The notes under the pieces: model-generated
The model's input: only the letters and a program-made list of their open reading frames with translations
What the model was told of the DNA's origin: nothing
Database searches by the model: none
Made by a program: the position numbers and the translations under genes
Shown: positions 49,020 to 58,090 of the stretch, piece by piece
Position numbering within the stretch: position 1 is the first letter of the stretch
Layout of the letters: every line of letters starts with the position of its first letter
Assembly (NCBI RefSeq): GCF_004362515.1
Contig: NZ_SNXU01000001.1
Coordinates: 3,596,001-3,660,000, forward strand
From: Actinokineospora alba
Lineage (GTDB): Bacteria > Actinomycetota > Actinomycetes > Mycobacteriales > Pseudonocardiaceae
Length of the DNA stretch: 64,000 bases
Reading direction: 5' to 3'

Positions 49020-50331
49020 ACCGCACGGAGTCCGCCGTCGGGGCGTCCCACAGGTCGCCCTCGTGCCGGGCGACGTCGGGGATCGGCAGGCCGGGGATCG
49101 GCTGGGTGTCGGCGTCGCGCAGGGTCTGGTAGCGGCCGGGGCGGTCCTTGGTGGGCCGGGTCAGTGCGAACGACGCGAGCCCGAGCAGCGACAGCGTCGC
49201 GATCACCACGCCCATCGGCAGCGCCGTCGACGGGTTGCCGAGGCCGACCAGCGGTGCGGCGAGGCCGCCGATGATGAACTGCACCAGGCCGAGCAGCGCC
49301 GACGCCGTGCCCGCCCGGTGCCCGTGGTCGGCCATCGCGAGCGCGGTCGAGTTCGGCGCCACCATGCCCACGCTGGCGACCACGACGAACAGCCCGGGCA
49401 GCAGATACACCAAGCCCAGATTGAGATACGTCGTCGCGAGCACCGCCAGCCCGCCGGTCGCCGAGGTCAGCAGGCCGACGATCAGCAGCCTGCGTGGGGC
49501 GAATCTGCGCAGCAGCAGGCCGTTGACCTGGGCCATGATCACGATGCCCAAGGCGTTGGCGCCGAAGAGGAAGCTGTAGTTCTGCGGGCTGAGCCCGTGC
49601 AGTTCCTGCAGCACGAACGACGACCCGGCGATGTAGGCGAACATCGCGCCCATGACGAATCCGGCCGCGGCGGCGTAGGCGATGAAGGTCCGGTCGGTGC
49701 CGATCCGCCGGTAGGTGCTCAGCACATGGCCCAGCCGCGCGGGCCGCCTGCCCAGCGGGGCGAGGGTTTCCGGCAGGGCGAACGCGGTGACCAGGAACAA
49801 CACCACGCCGAAGCCCGCCAGCACGATGAAGATCCCCGGCCACTGCGTGTACCGCAGCACTTGGCCGCCGATGATCGGCCCGAGGATCGGACCGAGACCG
49901 TTGACCAGGAGCATCAGCGAGAAGAAGCGGGCGAGCGCGGCTCCGGAGAACATGTCGCGCACCGCGGCCCGGGCGATCACGATGCCCGCGGCGGCGCTGA
50001 CACCCTGGCCGAGCCGCAGGAAGACCAGCGCCAGGACCGAGGGTGCGACGGCGCAGGCCAGCGAGCTGAGCGTGTAGAGCGCCAGGCCGATCAGCAGTGG
50101 TCGGCGCCTGCCGTAGGCGTCCGACAGCGGTCCCGCGATGATCTGCCCGCCCGCCAGCCCGATCATGAACGCGGTCAGGGTGACCTGGATCTTCGCCTGA
50201 CCGGTGCCCAGCTGTTCGGCCATCGCGGGGAACGCGGGCAGGTACATGTCGATCGACAGGGGTCCGAAAGCACTCAGCCCACCCAGGATGAGGGCCAGCC
50301 GGGCTTTGCCCGGGATGGGTGAGGACTTCAC
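49012..50331 (-). CDS. Bcr/CflA-type MFS drug exporter
   Basis: 439 residues with 12 membrane segments. Hallmarks are SIDMYLPAFPAMAEQLG in helix 1 and IAGPLSDAYGRRRPLLIGL after helix 2, as in Bcr/CflA family proton antiporters that expel chloramphenicol-like compounds and dipeptides. The C-terminal 40 residues are cytoplasmic. It starts at GTG 50331 and is divergent from the TPR gene, with a 9-bp inverted repeat (50419-50449) between them. Confidence 0.9.
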   Translation of the reverse strand: MKSSPIPGKARLALILGGLSAFGPLSIDMYLPAFPAMAEQLGTGQAKIQVTLTAFMIGLAGGQIIAGPLSDAYGRRRPLLIGLALYTLSSLACAVAPSVLALVFLRLGQGVSAAAGIVIARAAVRDMFSGAALARFFSLMLLVNGLGPILGPIIGGQVLRYTQWPGIFIVLAGFGVVLFLVTAFALPETLAPLGRRPARLGHVLSTYRRIGTDRTFIAYAAAAGFVMGAMFAYIAGSSFVLQELHGLSPQNYSFLFGANALGIVIMAQVNGLLLRRFAPRRLLIVGLLTSATGGLAVLATTYLNLGLVYLLPGLFVVVASVGMVAPNSTALAMADHGHRAGTASALLGLVQFIIGGLAAPLVGLGNPSTALPMGVVIATLSLLGLASFALTRPTKDRPGRYQTLRDADTQPIPGLPIPDVARHEGDLWDAPTADSVRFR

Positions 50332-50418
50332 CCGATCAGTCTATGGAAAACAGCGTTCAAGACGAGTCGCCGTCCACCGATGCGGCGAATCCTTGTTACA
50401 CCGTGCGCACATCGGTGT

Positions 50419-50449
50419 GTTATCCGCACAAGACACGCGGGCGGATAAC
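50419..50449. promoter_or_regulatory. Inverted repeat in the exporter/TPR gene interval
   Basis: GTTATCCGC (50419-50427) and GCGGATAAC (50441-50449) are perfect inverted copies, 13 bases apart, about 90 bases upstream of the exporter. It could be an operator for a drug-responsive regulator. Confidence 0.45.
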
Positions 50450-50506
50450 CGCCACCCCGATCAGGTCCCTTGACACACTGGGCCGCACATGCGGGAGGGG
50501 GTGACC

Positions 50507-51508
50507 ATGGCCGAGTCGATCGACGCGGTGCTGATCAAGGCCGCCGAGTTGACCGCCGCCGGGCGCCCGGAGGTCGCGATCGACATTCTGCGCCCGGTGC
50601 TGGCCACGCACCCGGACAACACCGAGGCGTGGTGCAGGCTCGCCGCCGCGCTGCTCGACGCGGGCGAGCCGCGGCACTGTCTCGACGCCGCCAAGCGGGC
50701 GATCACGCTGGGGGAGCGGTCGTGGGCGCACCGGCTCGCCAGCCTCGCCCTGACCGAACTGGGCCGCCACGACGAGGCCGCCGTGTCCGCCCGGGAGGCC
50801 GCGCGGCGCGACCCGAGCGACTGGCGCAACCACGTCACGCTCGCCGAGGCACTCGGCCCGGTCTCCCCGCGCGAGGCGCTCGAGGCCGCCCGGCGCGCGG
50901 TGATCACCGCGCCGGACGAGGCCAGGGTGCACGAGGTGTTGGGCATGGCCGCGGTCCGGGTGCGCGACTTCCCTGTGGCCAAACGGGCTTTCGCCGACTC
51001 CTTACAGTTGGACCCCGGCAATGAGGTTGTTCGCGAAGAGTTGTCCCGCCTCGCGGGCGTGCGCGCGGAACCGTCGGCCCGCCCCCGTGACTCGAAGTTC
51101 GGACGCGCGCACCGGATCGCGTTATGGCTGGTGCTGCGGCGGTGCTCCGCGTGGCTGGCCATCGGCTCGTTCGTGCTGATGATCGCGGGCATGCCGACCC
51201 CGAGTCCGCTGCTGGTGTGGTTCGCCCTGGCTCTCGTGCTGACCGTGGCGGGCATCGCGGTCATGGGCGTGCTGGCCTTGCCGCACGGCCGGTATCCGCG
51301 CCCGGCGATGCTCTTGCGCCGTGAGCCGCAGTTCGCGTTCGGTGTGGTCCTGCTTGGACTCGGCACGCTGCTGCTGGCGATCTGGACCTTGGCGCTCGCC
51401 TTCGGCGCCCGCGGGATGCAGTTGCTGACACCAGCTCTGGTCTGCGCGATCGGGTCGGCGATAGTCGGGTGGTACGGACTCTGGCGAATGCGCGCATTCA
51501 CCCGTTAG
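50507..51508 (+). CDS. TPR protein with C-terminal membrane segments
   Basis: 333 residues. The N-terminal 180 residues contain tetratricopeptide-type helical pairs (AAELTAAGRPEVAIDILRPVLATHPDNTEAWCRLAAALLDAG and EARVHEVLGMAAVRVRDFPV, about 34 residues per unit), which bind proteins. The C-terminal third has about four hydrophobic segments (WLAIGSFVLMIAGM, LLVWFALALVLTVAGIAVMGVL, VVLLGLGTLLLAIWTLALAFG, LTPALVCAIGSAIVGWYG). The TPR part is thus tethered to the membrane, presumably in the cytoplasm. GGGAGGGGGTGACC precedes ATG 50507. Function unknown. Confidence 0.85.
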   Translation: MAESIDAVLIKAAELTAAGRPEVAIDILRPVLATHPDNTEAWCRLAAALLDAGEPRHCLDAAKRAITLGERSWAHRLASLALTELGRHDEAAVSAREAARRDPSDWRNHVTLAEALGPVSPREALEAARRAVITAPDEARVHEVLGMAAVRVRDFPVAKRAFADSLQLDPGNEVVREELSRLAGVRAEPSARPRDSKFGRAHRIALWLVLRRCSAWLAIGSFVLMIAGMPTPSPLLVWFALALVLTVAGIAVMGVLALPHGRYPRPAMLLRREPQFAFGVVLLGLGTLLLAIWTLALAFGARGMQLLTPALVCAIGSAIVGWYGLWRMRAFTR

Positions 51509-51587
51509 GGTGGCGCACCCTCGCAGATGGGGGCCGGATGGCGGCGGTCACCGCCCCCTCCGTCAGCGCGCTTACTAGGGGAAATTC

Positions 51588-51812
51588 ATGGAAATCGTCC
51601 GCAAGATCGCCGTGTTCCTGATGCTGATCGGCTTCGTCTCCGCCGGCTTGTACTTCGCCGACTACGAGCTGCGGATCATTTCCTTCCTCAGCGACTACCA
51701 GCCCGCTGCCGGGCTGGGCATCGGCGGCCTGGGCCTCGTCGCGCTGCTGGTAACCATCGCGATGGCCAAGAAGCCCGCCGAGCAGCCGCAGACCGCGCAG
51801 CCGCAGGCCTGA
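51588..51812 (+). CDS. Small two-helix membrane protein
   Basis: 74 residues with two hydrophobic segments (IAVFLMLIGFVSAGLYFADY and GLGIGGLGLVALLVTIAMAK) and a short Gln/Pro tail. AGGGGA lies four bases before ATG 51588. It stands between the TPR protein and the hydroxy acid oxidase genes on the same strand. Function unknown. Confidence 0.75.
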   Translation: MEIVRKIAVFLMLIGFVSAGLYFADYELRIISFLSDYQPAAGLGIGGLGLVALLVTIAMAKKPAEQPQTAQPQA

Positions 51813-51880
51813 TCCGTTTCTCTCGCGACTCGGGCAGTGCGAGACTCAGCTCGAGTCGCGAGAGAGGATGGTCGATCTTC

Positions 51881-53044
51881 ATGGGACTGCACGCGGGATA
51901 TCAGAACGAGGTTTATCTCCAGGGGCTCGGTGACCAGCTGCCGCCGTTCACAACCGACGCGACCAAGCTGGAGGCCGTCGCCGAGGAGGCGATGGAGCCC
52001 GGGCCGTTCGGTTACGTCGCGGGCGGTGCCGGGTCCGGCGACACGATGCGGGCCAACCGCGACGCTTTCGCCCGCTGGCGCATCGTCCCGCGAATGCTGT
52101 GCGACGCCACGACCCGCGACACCAGCGTCACCGTGCTGGGCACCTCGATGCCCGCTCCGATCCTGCTCGCGCCGATCGGCGTGCAGTCGATCGTCCATCC
52201 CGACGGCGAACTCGCCACCGCCCGCGCGGCTTCCGCGCTCGGGGTGCCGATGGTGCTGTCGACCGCTTCTTCGTACGCGCTGGAGGACGTCGCCGAGGCC
52301 AACGGGGACGGGCCGCGGTGGTTCCAGCTGTACTGGCCGAACGAGGACGCGGTGTGCGTGAGCCTGCTGGAGCGGGCGAAAGCCGCCGGGTACACCGCTC
52401 TGGTCGTCACCTTGGACACGTGGACTTTGGCGTGGCGCCCTCGGGACCTCGACCAGGCGTATCTTCCGTTCCTGCGCGGAATCGGCGTGGCCAACGCGTT
52501 CAGCGACCCGGCTTTCCTTGCGGGGCTGGAGAAGTCGCCTGCCGAGGATCAGGGGATGGCGGTGCTGCGGTGGGTGTCGCTGTTCACCGGGACCGACAAG
52601 AGCTGGGACCGGCTGTCGTTCCTGCGGTCGCACTGGGACGGACCGATTGTCCTCAAAGGAATCCAACACGTGGTCGACGCGCGCCGGGCCGCTGACGCGG
52701 GGATGGACGGCATCGTGGTGTCGAACCATGGTGGGCGGCAGGTGGATGGGGCTATCGGGTCGCTCGAGGTGTTGCCGGAGATCGCCGCGGCTGTGGGGGA
52801 TCAGGTTTCGGTGTTGTTCGACTCCGGGGTTCGCACTGGTGCTGACGTGTTCAAGGCGTTGGCGTTGGGGGCTTCGGCTGTGTTGGTTGGGCGGCCTTAT
52901 GTTTATGGGTTGGCTTTGGGTGGGGAGGCGGGGGTTCGGCATGCTGTTCGGTCGTTGCTTGCCGACTTTGATCTGACTCTTGGGTTGGCTGGTGCTCGGT
53001 GTCCGGATGATCTGGGGTTGGGGTCTGTTCGGTTGTCTGCATAG
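51881..53044 (+). CDS. FMN-dependent alpha-hydroxy acid dehydrogenase (lactate 2-monooxygenase-like)
   Basis: 387 residues. FMN-binding TIM barrel with FGYVAGGAGSGDTMRANRDAF near the N-terminus, LLAPIGVQ, WFQLYWPNEDAV, the active-site KGIQ after ALVVTLDTWTLAWRPRDLD, and SNHGGRQVDG with the His-Arg pair, then LFDSGVRTGADVFKALALGA near the phosphate site. This is the family of lactate monooxygenase/oxidase and mandelate dehydrogenase. The exact substrate is not clear. ATG 51881 has AGAGGATGG upstream. The last ~110 codons use many more T- and G-ending codons than the first 280. Confidence 0.9.
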   Translation: MGLHAGYQNEVYLQGLGDQLPPFTTDATKLEAVAEEAMEPGPFGYVAGGAGSGDTMRANRDAFARWRIVPRMLCDATTRDTSVTVLGTSMPAPILLAPIGVQSIVHPDGELATARAASALGVPMVLSTASSYALEDVAEANGDGPRWFQLYWPNEDAVCVSLLERAKAAGYTALVVTLDTWTLAWRPRDLDQAYLPFLRGIGVANAFSDPAFLAGLEKSPAEDQGMAVLRWVSLFTGTDKSWDRLSFLRSHWDGPIVLKGIQHVVDARRAADAGMDGIVVSNHGGRQVDGAIGSLEVLPEIAAAVGDQVSVLFDSGVRTGADVFKALALGASAVLVGRPYVYGLALGGEAGVRHAVRSLLADFDLTLGLAGARCPDDLGLGSVRLSA

Positions 53045-53075
53045 TTGGTGGTTCGCTGGCTGGCTTCGCGGGTGT

Positions 53076-53133
53076 GCCTGTTTGGGTGGTTCGCCAGCGG
53101 ACTTTGGCAGGGGGCCTGTTTGGGTGGTTCGCC
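53076..53133 (+). repeat. Two direct copies of a 20-base motif
   Basis: GCCTGTTTGGGTGGTTCGCC occurs at 53076-53095 and 53114-53133, and again inverted at 53236-53255. Confidence 0.85.
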
Positions 53134-53256
53134 TTGATTTGGGGACCCCGGAAATGGGCCTGCGCGGGTAAAGCGGGCAGGATAGGGAAACTGCCCCGCG
53201 CCGCGAAAGTTTAGGCCCATTTCACCCCAAATCAAGGCGAACCACCCAAACAGGCC
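53113..53256. repeat. Long inverted repeat between convergent genes
   Basis: Arms 53113-53144 and 53225-53256 match over 32 bases. After small bulges GAAATGGGCC (53151-53160) pairs with GGCCCATTTC (53214-53223), and GCGGGCAG/CTGCCCCGC adds a top hairpin. It may terminate both convergent genes, or be a small mobile repeat. Confidence 0.85.
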
Positions 53257-53338
53257 GTGAGGATTGGCCCGTTGCGACTCGGGGGAGGGCGGCTCTGTCT
53301 GCCTGATTGGCCCGGCGGCTCGGGTGTGTCCACTTAGG

Positions 53339-54991
53339 TCACTTTGCGTCGGCGTAGGAGGTGACTGTGGTGGCCTCCAAGGGGAAGCGCACGGGGGTTG
53401 CGCCGAAGACCAGGGTGCTCGATTGTTCCGCTGCCTTTGACACGTCGGCCGAGACCGCCTCCGCCGCCGCCTCCGGGCAGTGGACGATGACCTCGTCGTG
53501 TTGGAAGAAGACGATCTGCGCCTCCGGTGCCGAGACGGCCAGGTTTCTGCGCAGGGTGGCCAGCATTGTCAGCGCCCAGTCGGCGGCGCTGGCCTGGACG
53601 ACGAAGTTTCTGGTGAACCGGCCCCACTCACGTGCCGCTTGTCTGCCGCGTTTCTCGGCCTGTTCGCCGTCGTAGTCCGAGGTGAGTTCCCGCCACGCCT
53701 CGCTTGGGGGTGGGCTGGTGCGTCCCAACCTCGACCGCACGACTCGGCCTTCCTCGCCCGCCCGCGCTGCCTGTTCGACATACTCGACGGCCTGGGGAAA
53801 ACGCTTGCGCAGGACGGCGAGCAGTGGTCCGGCTTCGCCGCTGGTGCCGCCGTACATCGCGGACAGCATCGCGATTTTCGCTCGGCCGCGGTCGCCGTCG
53901 AAGGCATCCGCGGCGAGGCTGGTGTAGAGGTCGGCGGACTCCGACACCTCAGCGAACCGGCGGTCTCCCGACAGCGCTCCCAGCACCCGGGGCTCCAGTT
54001 GGGACGCGTCCGCGCACACCAGCACCCAGCCGGGATCGGACCGGACGGCCGTCCGCAGGGTCCGGGGCAGCTGCAGGGCCGCGCCACCGCGGGTCGCCCA
54101 GCGGCCCGAGACGACGCCGCCGACGACGTATTCCGGGCGGAAGCGGCCGCCGTCGACCCAGCTGTCCAGCCAGGACCAGCCATGGGCGACATAGAGGCGC
54201 GACAGCTCCTTGTATTCCAACAGCGGCGCGACAGCCGGGTGGTCGAGTTCCTTGATCACCCACGCTCGCGCCGACGGGATTTCCACTCCCTCCCGGGCGA
54301 ACGCGCGCACGATGCTCGGCGGGTGGTCGGGGTTGACCGGCCTGCCGGCGAACGCCGCGCTGATCCGGTCGGCCAAGTCGGCGAGCTTTGCCGGGCGGAC
54401 GCCGGGGGCGGTGCGTTGGCCAAGCAGGTCTTCGAGCATCGCCAGATGGACGTCGGTGCGCCAAGGCAGGCCGTGGTGCGACATCTCCGCCGCCGCCAAG
54501 GCCCCCGCCGACTCGGCCGCGACCAGCAGGCGCAGGCGGTCGGGCTGGGCGGTCGCGGCGATCCGCCGCTCCTGGTCGGCGAGGACGGCGACGGCGGCGT
54601 CGAGGGGGTCGGCTCCGACCGGGGTGGTGCCGCGGTCGGCCTCGAACAGGGTGGGCTGCTCCCCGCGGGTCTGCGGACGCGGGTCGGCGGGCTCGGGCAG
54701 ACCCCGGGTTCTCGCCCAGGCCGCACCCAGGTTGCGAGGGCGGTGCGGGCGTTCCTCGAACGCCAGCAGGATGCCCTCGGCCAGCGCGAGGTCATGACAC
54801 CGGTCGAGCCGCACCCCGGCCCGCAGCAGCGTCGGGTACAGCTCCTCGGTGGAGGGCAGCACCCACCGCACGTCATGGCGCCGCTGCTGCTCGCCCATCC
54901 AGGCCGCAAGGTCGCCGACGGCCTCGGTCGGGCCGTCGAGAACCCGGGCCCGACCAGCCCCATCACCCTCCGGCACCACCGCGATCCGCAC
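53339..54991 (-). CDS. Family A DNA polymerase (PolA-like, bifunctional 3'-5' exonuclease/polymerase type)
   Basis: 550 residues, shorter than the ~900 of Pol I. The polymerase motifs are clear: A in VCADASQLEPRVLGALSGD, B in RGRAKIAMLSAMYGGTSGE and C in FFQHDEVIVHCP. The N-terminal part is a reduced exonuclease-like domain without an obvious complete DEDD set, and no 5'-nuclease is present. This variant is widespread in actinobacteria in addition to PolA; a role in repair or translesion synthesis is inferred. I chose GTG 54991 (RIAVVPEGDG), as longer starts give low-complexity sequence. It converges with the hydroxy acid oxidase. Confidence 0.87.
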   Translation of the reverse strand: MRIAVVPEGDGAGRARVLDGPTEAVGDLAAWMGEQQRRHDVRWVLPSTEELYPTLLRAGVRLDRCHDLALAEGILLAFEERPHRPRNLGAAWARTRGLPEPADPRPQTRGEQPTLFEADRGTTPVGADPLDAAVAVLADQERRIAATAQPDRLRLLVAAESAGALAAAEMSHHGLPWRTDVHLAMLEDLLGQRTAPGVRPAKLADLADRISAAFAGRPVNPDHPPSIVRAFAREGVEIPSARAWVIKELDHPAVAPLLEYKELSRLYVAHGWSWLDSWVDGGRFRPEYVVGGVVSGRWATRGGAALQLPRTLRTAVRSDPGWVLVCADASQLEPRVLGALSGDRRFAEVSESADLYTSLAADAFDGDRGRAKIAMLSAMYGGTSGEAGPLLAVLRKRFPQAVEYVEQAARAGEEGRVVRSRLGRTSPPPSEAWRELTSDYDGEQAEKRGRQAAREWGRFTRNFVVQASAADWALTMLATLRRNLAVSAPEAQIVFFQHDEVIVHCPEAAAEAVSADVSKAAEQSSTLVFGATPVRFPLEATTVTSYADAK

Positions 54992-55034
54992 ACCGGCGAT
55001 TCTGCGCCATCCCACTGACAGATACCGGCAGTTG

Positions 55035-55044
55035 ACTCGCGAGT
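55035..55044. promoter_or_regulatory. ACTCGCGAGT palindrome in the acyl-CoA synthetase promoter
   Basis: A perfect 10-bp palindrome within TTGACTCGCGAGTAACTT, 36 bases before the synthetase start and repeated in part further on (GGTAACTC at 55070). It may be a binding site of a fatty-acid-responsive repressor. Confidence 0.4.
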
Positions 55045-55079
55045 AACTTGTGCGGCACCTTGACTCAGCGGTAACTCGA

Positions 55080-56726
55080 ATGACCACGGAGGCTCCGTTG
55101 AGCGACTACATGACCCTGGTGCGCGACCTGGTGGGCAAGGTGCCGACGGCCGTCCGCAGCGTCGAGGTGATGCGCAAGGCCGGGCTGGTGCCGGTGACCC
55201 GACCGGACCACGTGGTCAAGTCCATGATCGCCGTGCGGCAGCTCGGTCCGATCGCGGGCGCCGCGCGGGTGGCCGCCACCCGTGACCACCGGGCCGTCGG
55301 CCTCGTCGACGAGCTCGGGCCGCTGACCTTCCGCCAGCTCGACACCCGGTCCAACGCGCTCGCCCGGGCGCTGGCCCAGCGCGGTGTCACGGAGAAATCC
55401 GTGGTCGCGCTGCTCGCCCGCGACCACCGCGGCGCCGTGGAGACCATGCTCGCCGCGGGCAAGCTCGGCGCCCGCCTGCTGCTGATGAACACCGGTTTCG
55501 CGAAGCCGCAGCTGGCCGACGTGGCCAAGCGCGAGGGCGTCACCGTGTTCATCCACGACCAGGAGTTCAGCGAGCTCGCCACCGCGCTGCCGCCCGAGAT
55601 CCCGCGGTTCATCGCCTGGACCGACTCCGCGGTCGCCGACGTGCGCACGCTTGAGGAACTGATCGCGAACACCGACGACCGGCCGGTGCCCGCGCCGTCG
55701 GAGCCGGGCGGCATGGTGCTGCTGACCAGCGGAACCACCGGGACGCCGAAGGGCGCGCCGCGCCAGGTGCGGTCGCCGCTGGCCGCCGCGCAGTTCCTCG
55801 ACCGGATCCCGCTTCGCGCGGGGGAGAGCACCGTGCTGGGCGCTCCGCTGTTCCACGGGACCGGGCTCTCGCAGTTCATCATCAGCTTCGCGCTGGGCTC
55901 CGCGGTCGCGATGCGCCGCAAGTTCGATCCCGAGCAGATCCTCAAGATGATCGAGGACAACAAGGCGACCACGCTGGTGCTGGTGCCGACGATGCTGCAG
56001 CGCGTCCTCGACCTCGGCCCCGAGGTCCTGGCCCGCTACGACACCAGCTCGCTGCGGATCCTGTTCCTCGCGGGCTCGGCTCTCTCACCGGAACTTGGCA
56101 ACCGCGCGACCCGCGCGTTCGGTGAGGTGATCCACAACCTGTACGGCTCGACCGAGGTCGCCGTCGCCACGGTCGCCACGCCCGAGGACTGGCGGGCCGC
56201 GCCGGGCACCGTGGGCCGGGCCCCGGTCGGCTGTCAGGTGCGCCTCTACGACGACGCGGGCAAGCAGATCACCGAGCCCAACGTCACCGGGCGGATCTTC
56301 GTCGGCAGCGGGCTGAGCTTCGGCGGGTACACCGACGGCCGCAACAAGGACATCATCGACGGCTTGCTGTCCATCGGTGACGTCGGTCACTTCGACGCCA
56401 ACGGCTTGCTGTTCATCGACGGCCGCGACGACGACATGATCGTCTCCGGCGGCGAGAACGTCTTCCCGGCCGAGGTGGAGAACCTGCTCGTGGAGTACCC
56501 GGGCGTGGTGGAGGCCGCGGTGCTCGGCACCGAGGACCCCGAGTTCGGCCAGCGGCTCAAGGCCTACGTCGTCACCGACAGCGAGGTCAGCGCGGACGAG
56601 TTGCGCGAGCACGTGAAGTCCAACCTGGCCCGCTTCAAGGTCCCGCGCGAGGTCGTCTTCATCGACGAGCTGCCCCGCAACGCCACCGGAAAAGTTGTCC
56701 GAAAGCAGCTACGCGAAATGGGATGA
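55080..56726 (+). CDS. Acyl-CoA synthetase (FadD-type AMP-binding protein)
   Basis: 548 residues. The AMP-binding family signatures are A3 LLTSGTTGTPKGAPRQVR (near 215-232), A5 YGSTEVA, A7 GDVGHFDANGLLFIDGRDDDMI and A10 PRNATGKVVRKQL with the catalytic Lys. FadD enzymes activate fatty acids to CoA esters or adenylates. The mycobacterial FadD2/FadD12-like arrangement fits. ATG 55080 has only a weak ribosome site (GGTAA). The gene is divergent from the polymerase gene. Confidence 0.9.
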   Translation: MTTEAPLSDYMTLVRDLVGKVPTAVRSVEVMRKAGLVPVTRPDHVVKSMIAVRQLGPIAGAARVAATRDHRAVGLVDELGPLTFRQLDTRSNALARALAQRGVTEKSVVALLARDHRGAVETMLAAGKLGARLLLMNTGFAKPQLADVAKREGVTVFIHDQEFSELATALPPEIPRFIAWTDSAVADVRTLEELIANTDDRPVPAPSEPGGMVLLTSGTTGTPKGAPRQVRSPLAAAQFLDRIPLRAGESTVLGAPLFHGTGLSQFIISFALGSAVAMRRKFDPEQILKMIEDNKATTLVLVPTMLQRVLDLGPEVLARYDTSSLRILFLAGSALSPELGNRATRAFGEVIHNLYGSTEVAVATVATPEDWRAAPGTVGRAPVGCQVRLYDDAGKQITEPNVTGRIFVGSGLSFGGYTDGRNKDIIDGLLSIGDVGHFDANGLLFIDGRDDDMIVSGGENVFPAEVENLLVEYPGVVEAAVLGTEDPEFGQRLKAYVVTDSEVSADELREHVKSNLARFKVPREVVFIDELPRNATGKVVRKQLREMG

Positions 56727-56860
56727 AGATCCCAGGCCAGGCGCACTGAACAGACCATGTGTCTGGTCTGCCCGGAGTAACAGTGGCAAGTGGCAACTGT
56801 TGCCCTTTCTTGTCGAAACGTCATTGCATGGCATTTCCAAACAAGAAAGGAACACCTTTC

Positions 56861-58036
56861 ATGACACTGAGGCGCGAAGGTCGTCGGGGCCGACTCGCAA
56901 TCGGCTTCGCACTCATCGGCTCGGCGGCGACTGTGGTCGCGTTGGCTTCCCCCGCGCAGGCGCAGGAGGGGGAAATCCTGCTGGCAGGGAGCCCGGACGC
57001 GATCGAGGGCAGCTACATCGTGATGCTCAAGGACGGCGCGCGCAGCCAGTCCGCGGACGTCGCCCATAACTATGGTGGAAAGGTTCGCGCAACCTACGAA
57101 AGTTCTGTCAACGGATTCTCGGTCACGATGTCGGAATCGCAGGCTCGCAAACTCGCGGCCGACGACGCGGTCGAATTCGTGCAGGCGAACCAGAAAATTC
57201 GGGCACTCGATGTCCAGCCGAATCCGCCGTCCTGGGGACTCGACCGGATCGACCAGGCCGACCTGCCGCTGGACAAGTCGTTCACCTACAGCGGCAAGGC
57301 GGACAACGTCACCGCGTTCGTGATCGACACCGGCGTCCAGGCCGACCACCCGGCCCTCGGCGGGCGCGTCTCGGGTGGCTTCGACGCCATCGACAACGAC
57401 GACAAGCCCGACGACGAGCACGGCCACGGCACCCACGTGGCGGGCACGATCGGCAGTGAGGAGTACGGCGTCGCCAAGGGTGTGAAGATCGTCCCGGTGC
57501 GGGTCCTCGACGCGCAGGGCAGTGGCTCCACCGAGGGGGTCGTCGCGGGCATCGACTGGGTCGCGAAGAACCACCAGGGCCCGTCGGTGGCGAACATGAG
57601 CCTCGGCGGCGCCGCCGACGAGGCACTCGACAAGGCGGTGCAGGCCGCCATCGAGTCCGGGGTCACCTTCGCGGTGGCCGCGGGCAACAGCTCCGACGAC
57701 GCGGGCGGCAGCTCGCCCGCGCGTGTCACCGAGGCGCTGACCGTCGCGGCTTCCGACGACGCCGACAAGCAGGCCGAGTTCTCCAGCTTCGGCAAGGTTG
57801 TCGACCTCTACGCGCCGGGCGTGGACATCACCTCGGCGTGGATCGGCGGGGAGACCAAGACGATCAGCGGCACGTCGATGGCCACCCCGCACGTCGCGGG
57901 CGCGGTCGCGCTGTACCTGGCGGCGAACCCGGACGCCACCCCGTCGGCCGTCGCGGAGGCCATCACCGCCGCGGCGACGAAGGACAAGATCGGCGGGATC
58001 AGCCCGGACACGGTGAACCTGCTGCTCAAGGCATGA
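56861..58036 (+). CDS. Secreted subtilase (aqualysin/proteinase K type)
   Basis: 391 residues. A signal peptide (RRGRLAIGFALIGSAATVVALASPAQAQ) and an I9 propeptide (GSYIVMLKDGARSQSADVAHNYGG ... FVQANQKIRAL) precede an S8 domain with Asp156 (VIDTGV), His189 (HGTHVAG) and Ser339 (GTSMATPH), oxyanion Asn in AAGNSS. There is no P or Ig domain, unlike the 16 kb protease. It should be exported and self-processed. ATG 56861 has GAAAGGA ten bases upstream. A strong terminator follows 13 bases after the stop. Confidence 0.93.
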   Translation: MTLRREGRRGRLAIGFALIGSAATVVALASPAQAQEGEILLAGSPDAIEGSYIVMLKDGARSQSADVAHNYGGKVRATYESSVNGFSVTMSESQARKLAADDAVEFVQANQKIRALDVQPNPPSWGLDRIDQADLPLDKSFTYSGKADNVTAFVIDTGVQADHPALGGRVSGGFDAIDNDDKPDDEHGHGTHVAGTIGSEEYGVAKGVKIVPVRVLDAQGSGSTEGVVAGIDWVAKNHQGPSVANMSLGGAADEALDKAVQAAIESGVTFAVAAGNSSDDAGGSSPARVTEALTVAASDDADKQAEFSSFGKVVDLYAPGVDITSAWIGGETKTISGTSMATPHVAGAVALYLAANPDATPSAVAEAITAAATKDKIGGISPDTVNLLLKA

Positions 58037-58049
58037 CCTGAGAAAGGAT

Positions 58050-58084
58050 CGGTGGGCCCGGCACCCTCGCGGCCGGGCCCACCG
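58050..58084 (+). terminator. Terminator after the subtilase
   Basis: CGGTGGGCCCGGC (58050-58062) pairs with GCCGGGCCCACCG (58072-58084) with a 9-base loop, lying between convergent genes. Confidence 0.85.
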
Positions 58085-58090
58085 GCATTT

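Noticed and set aside
53076..53256. CRISPR-like direct repeats
   Set aside because: Only two direct copies 38 bases apart and one inverted copy, with no cas genes.
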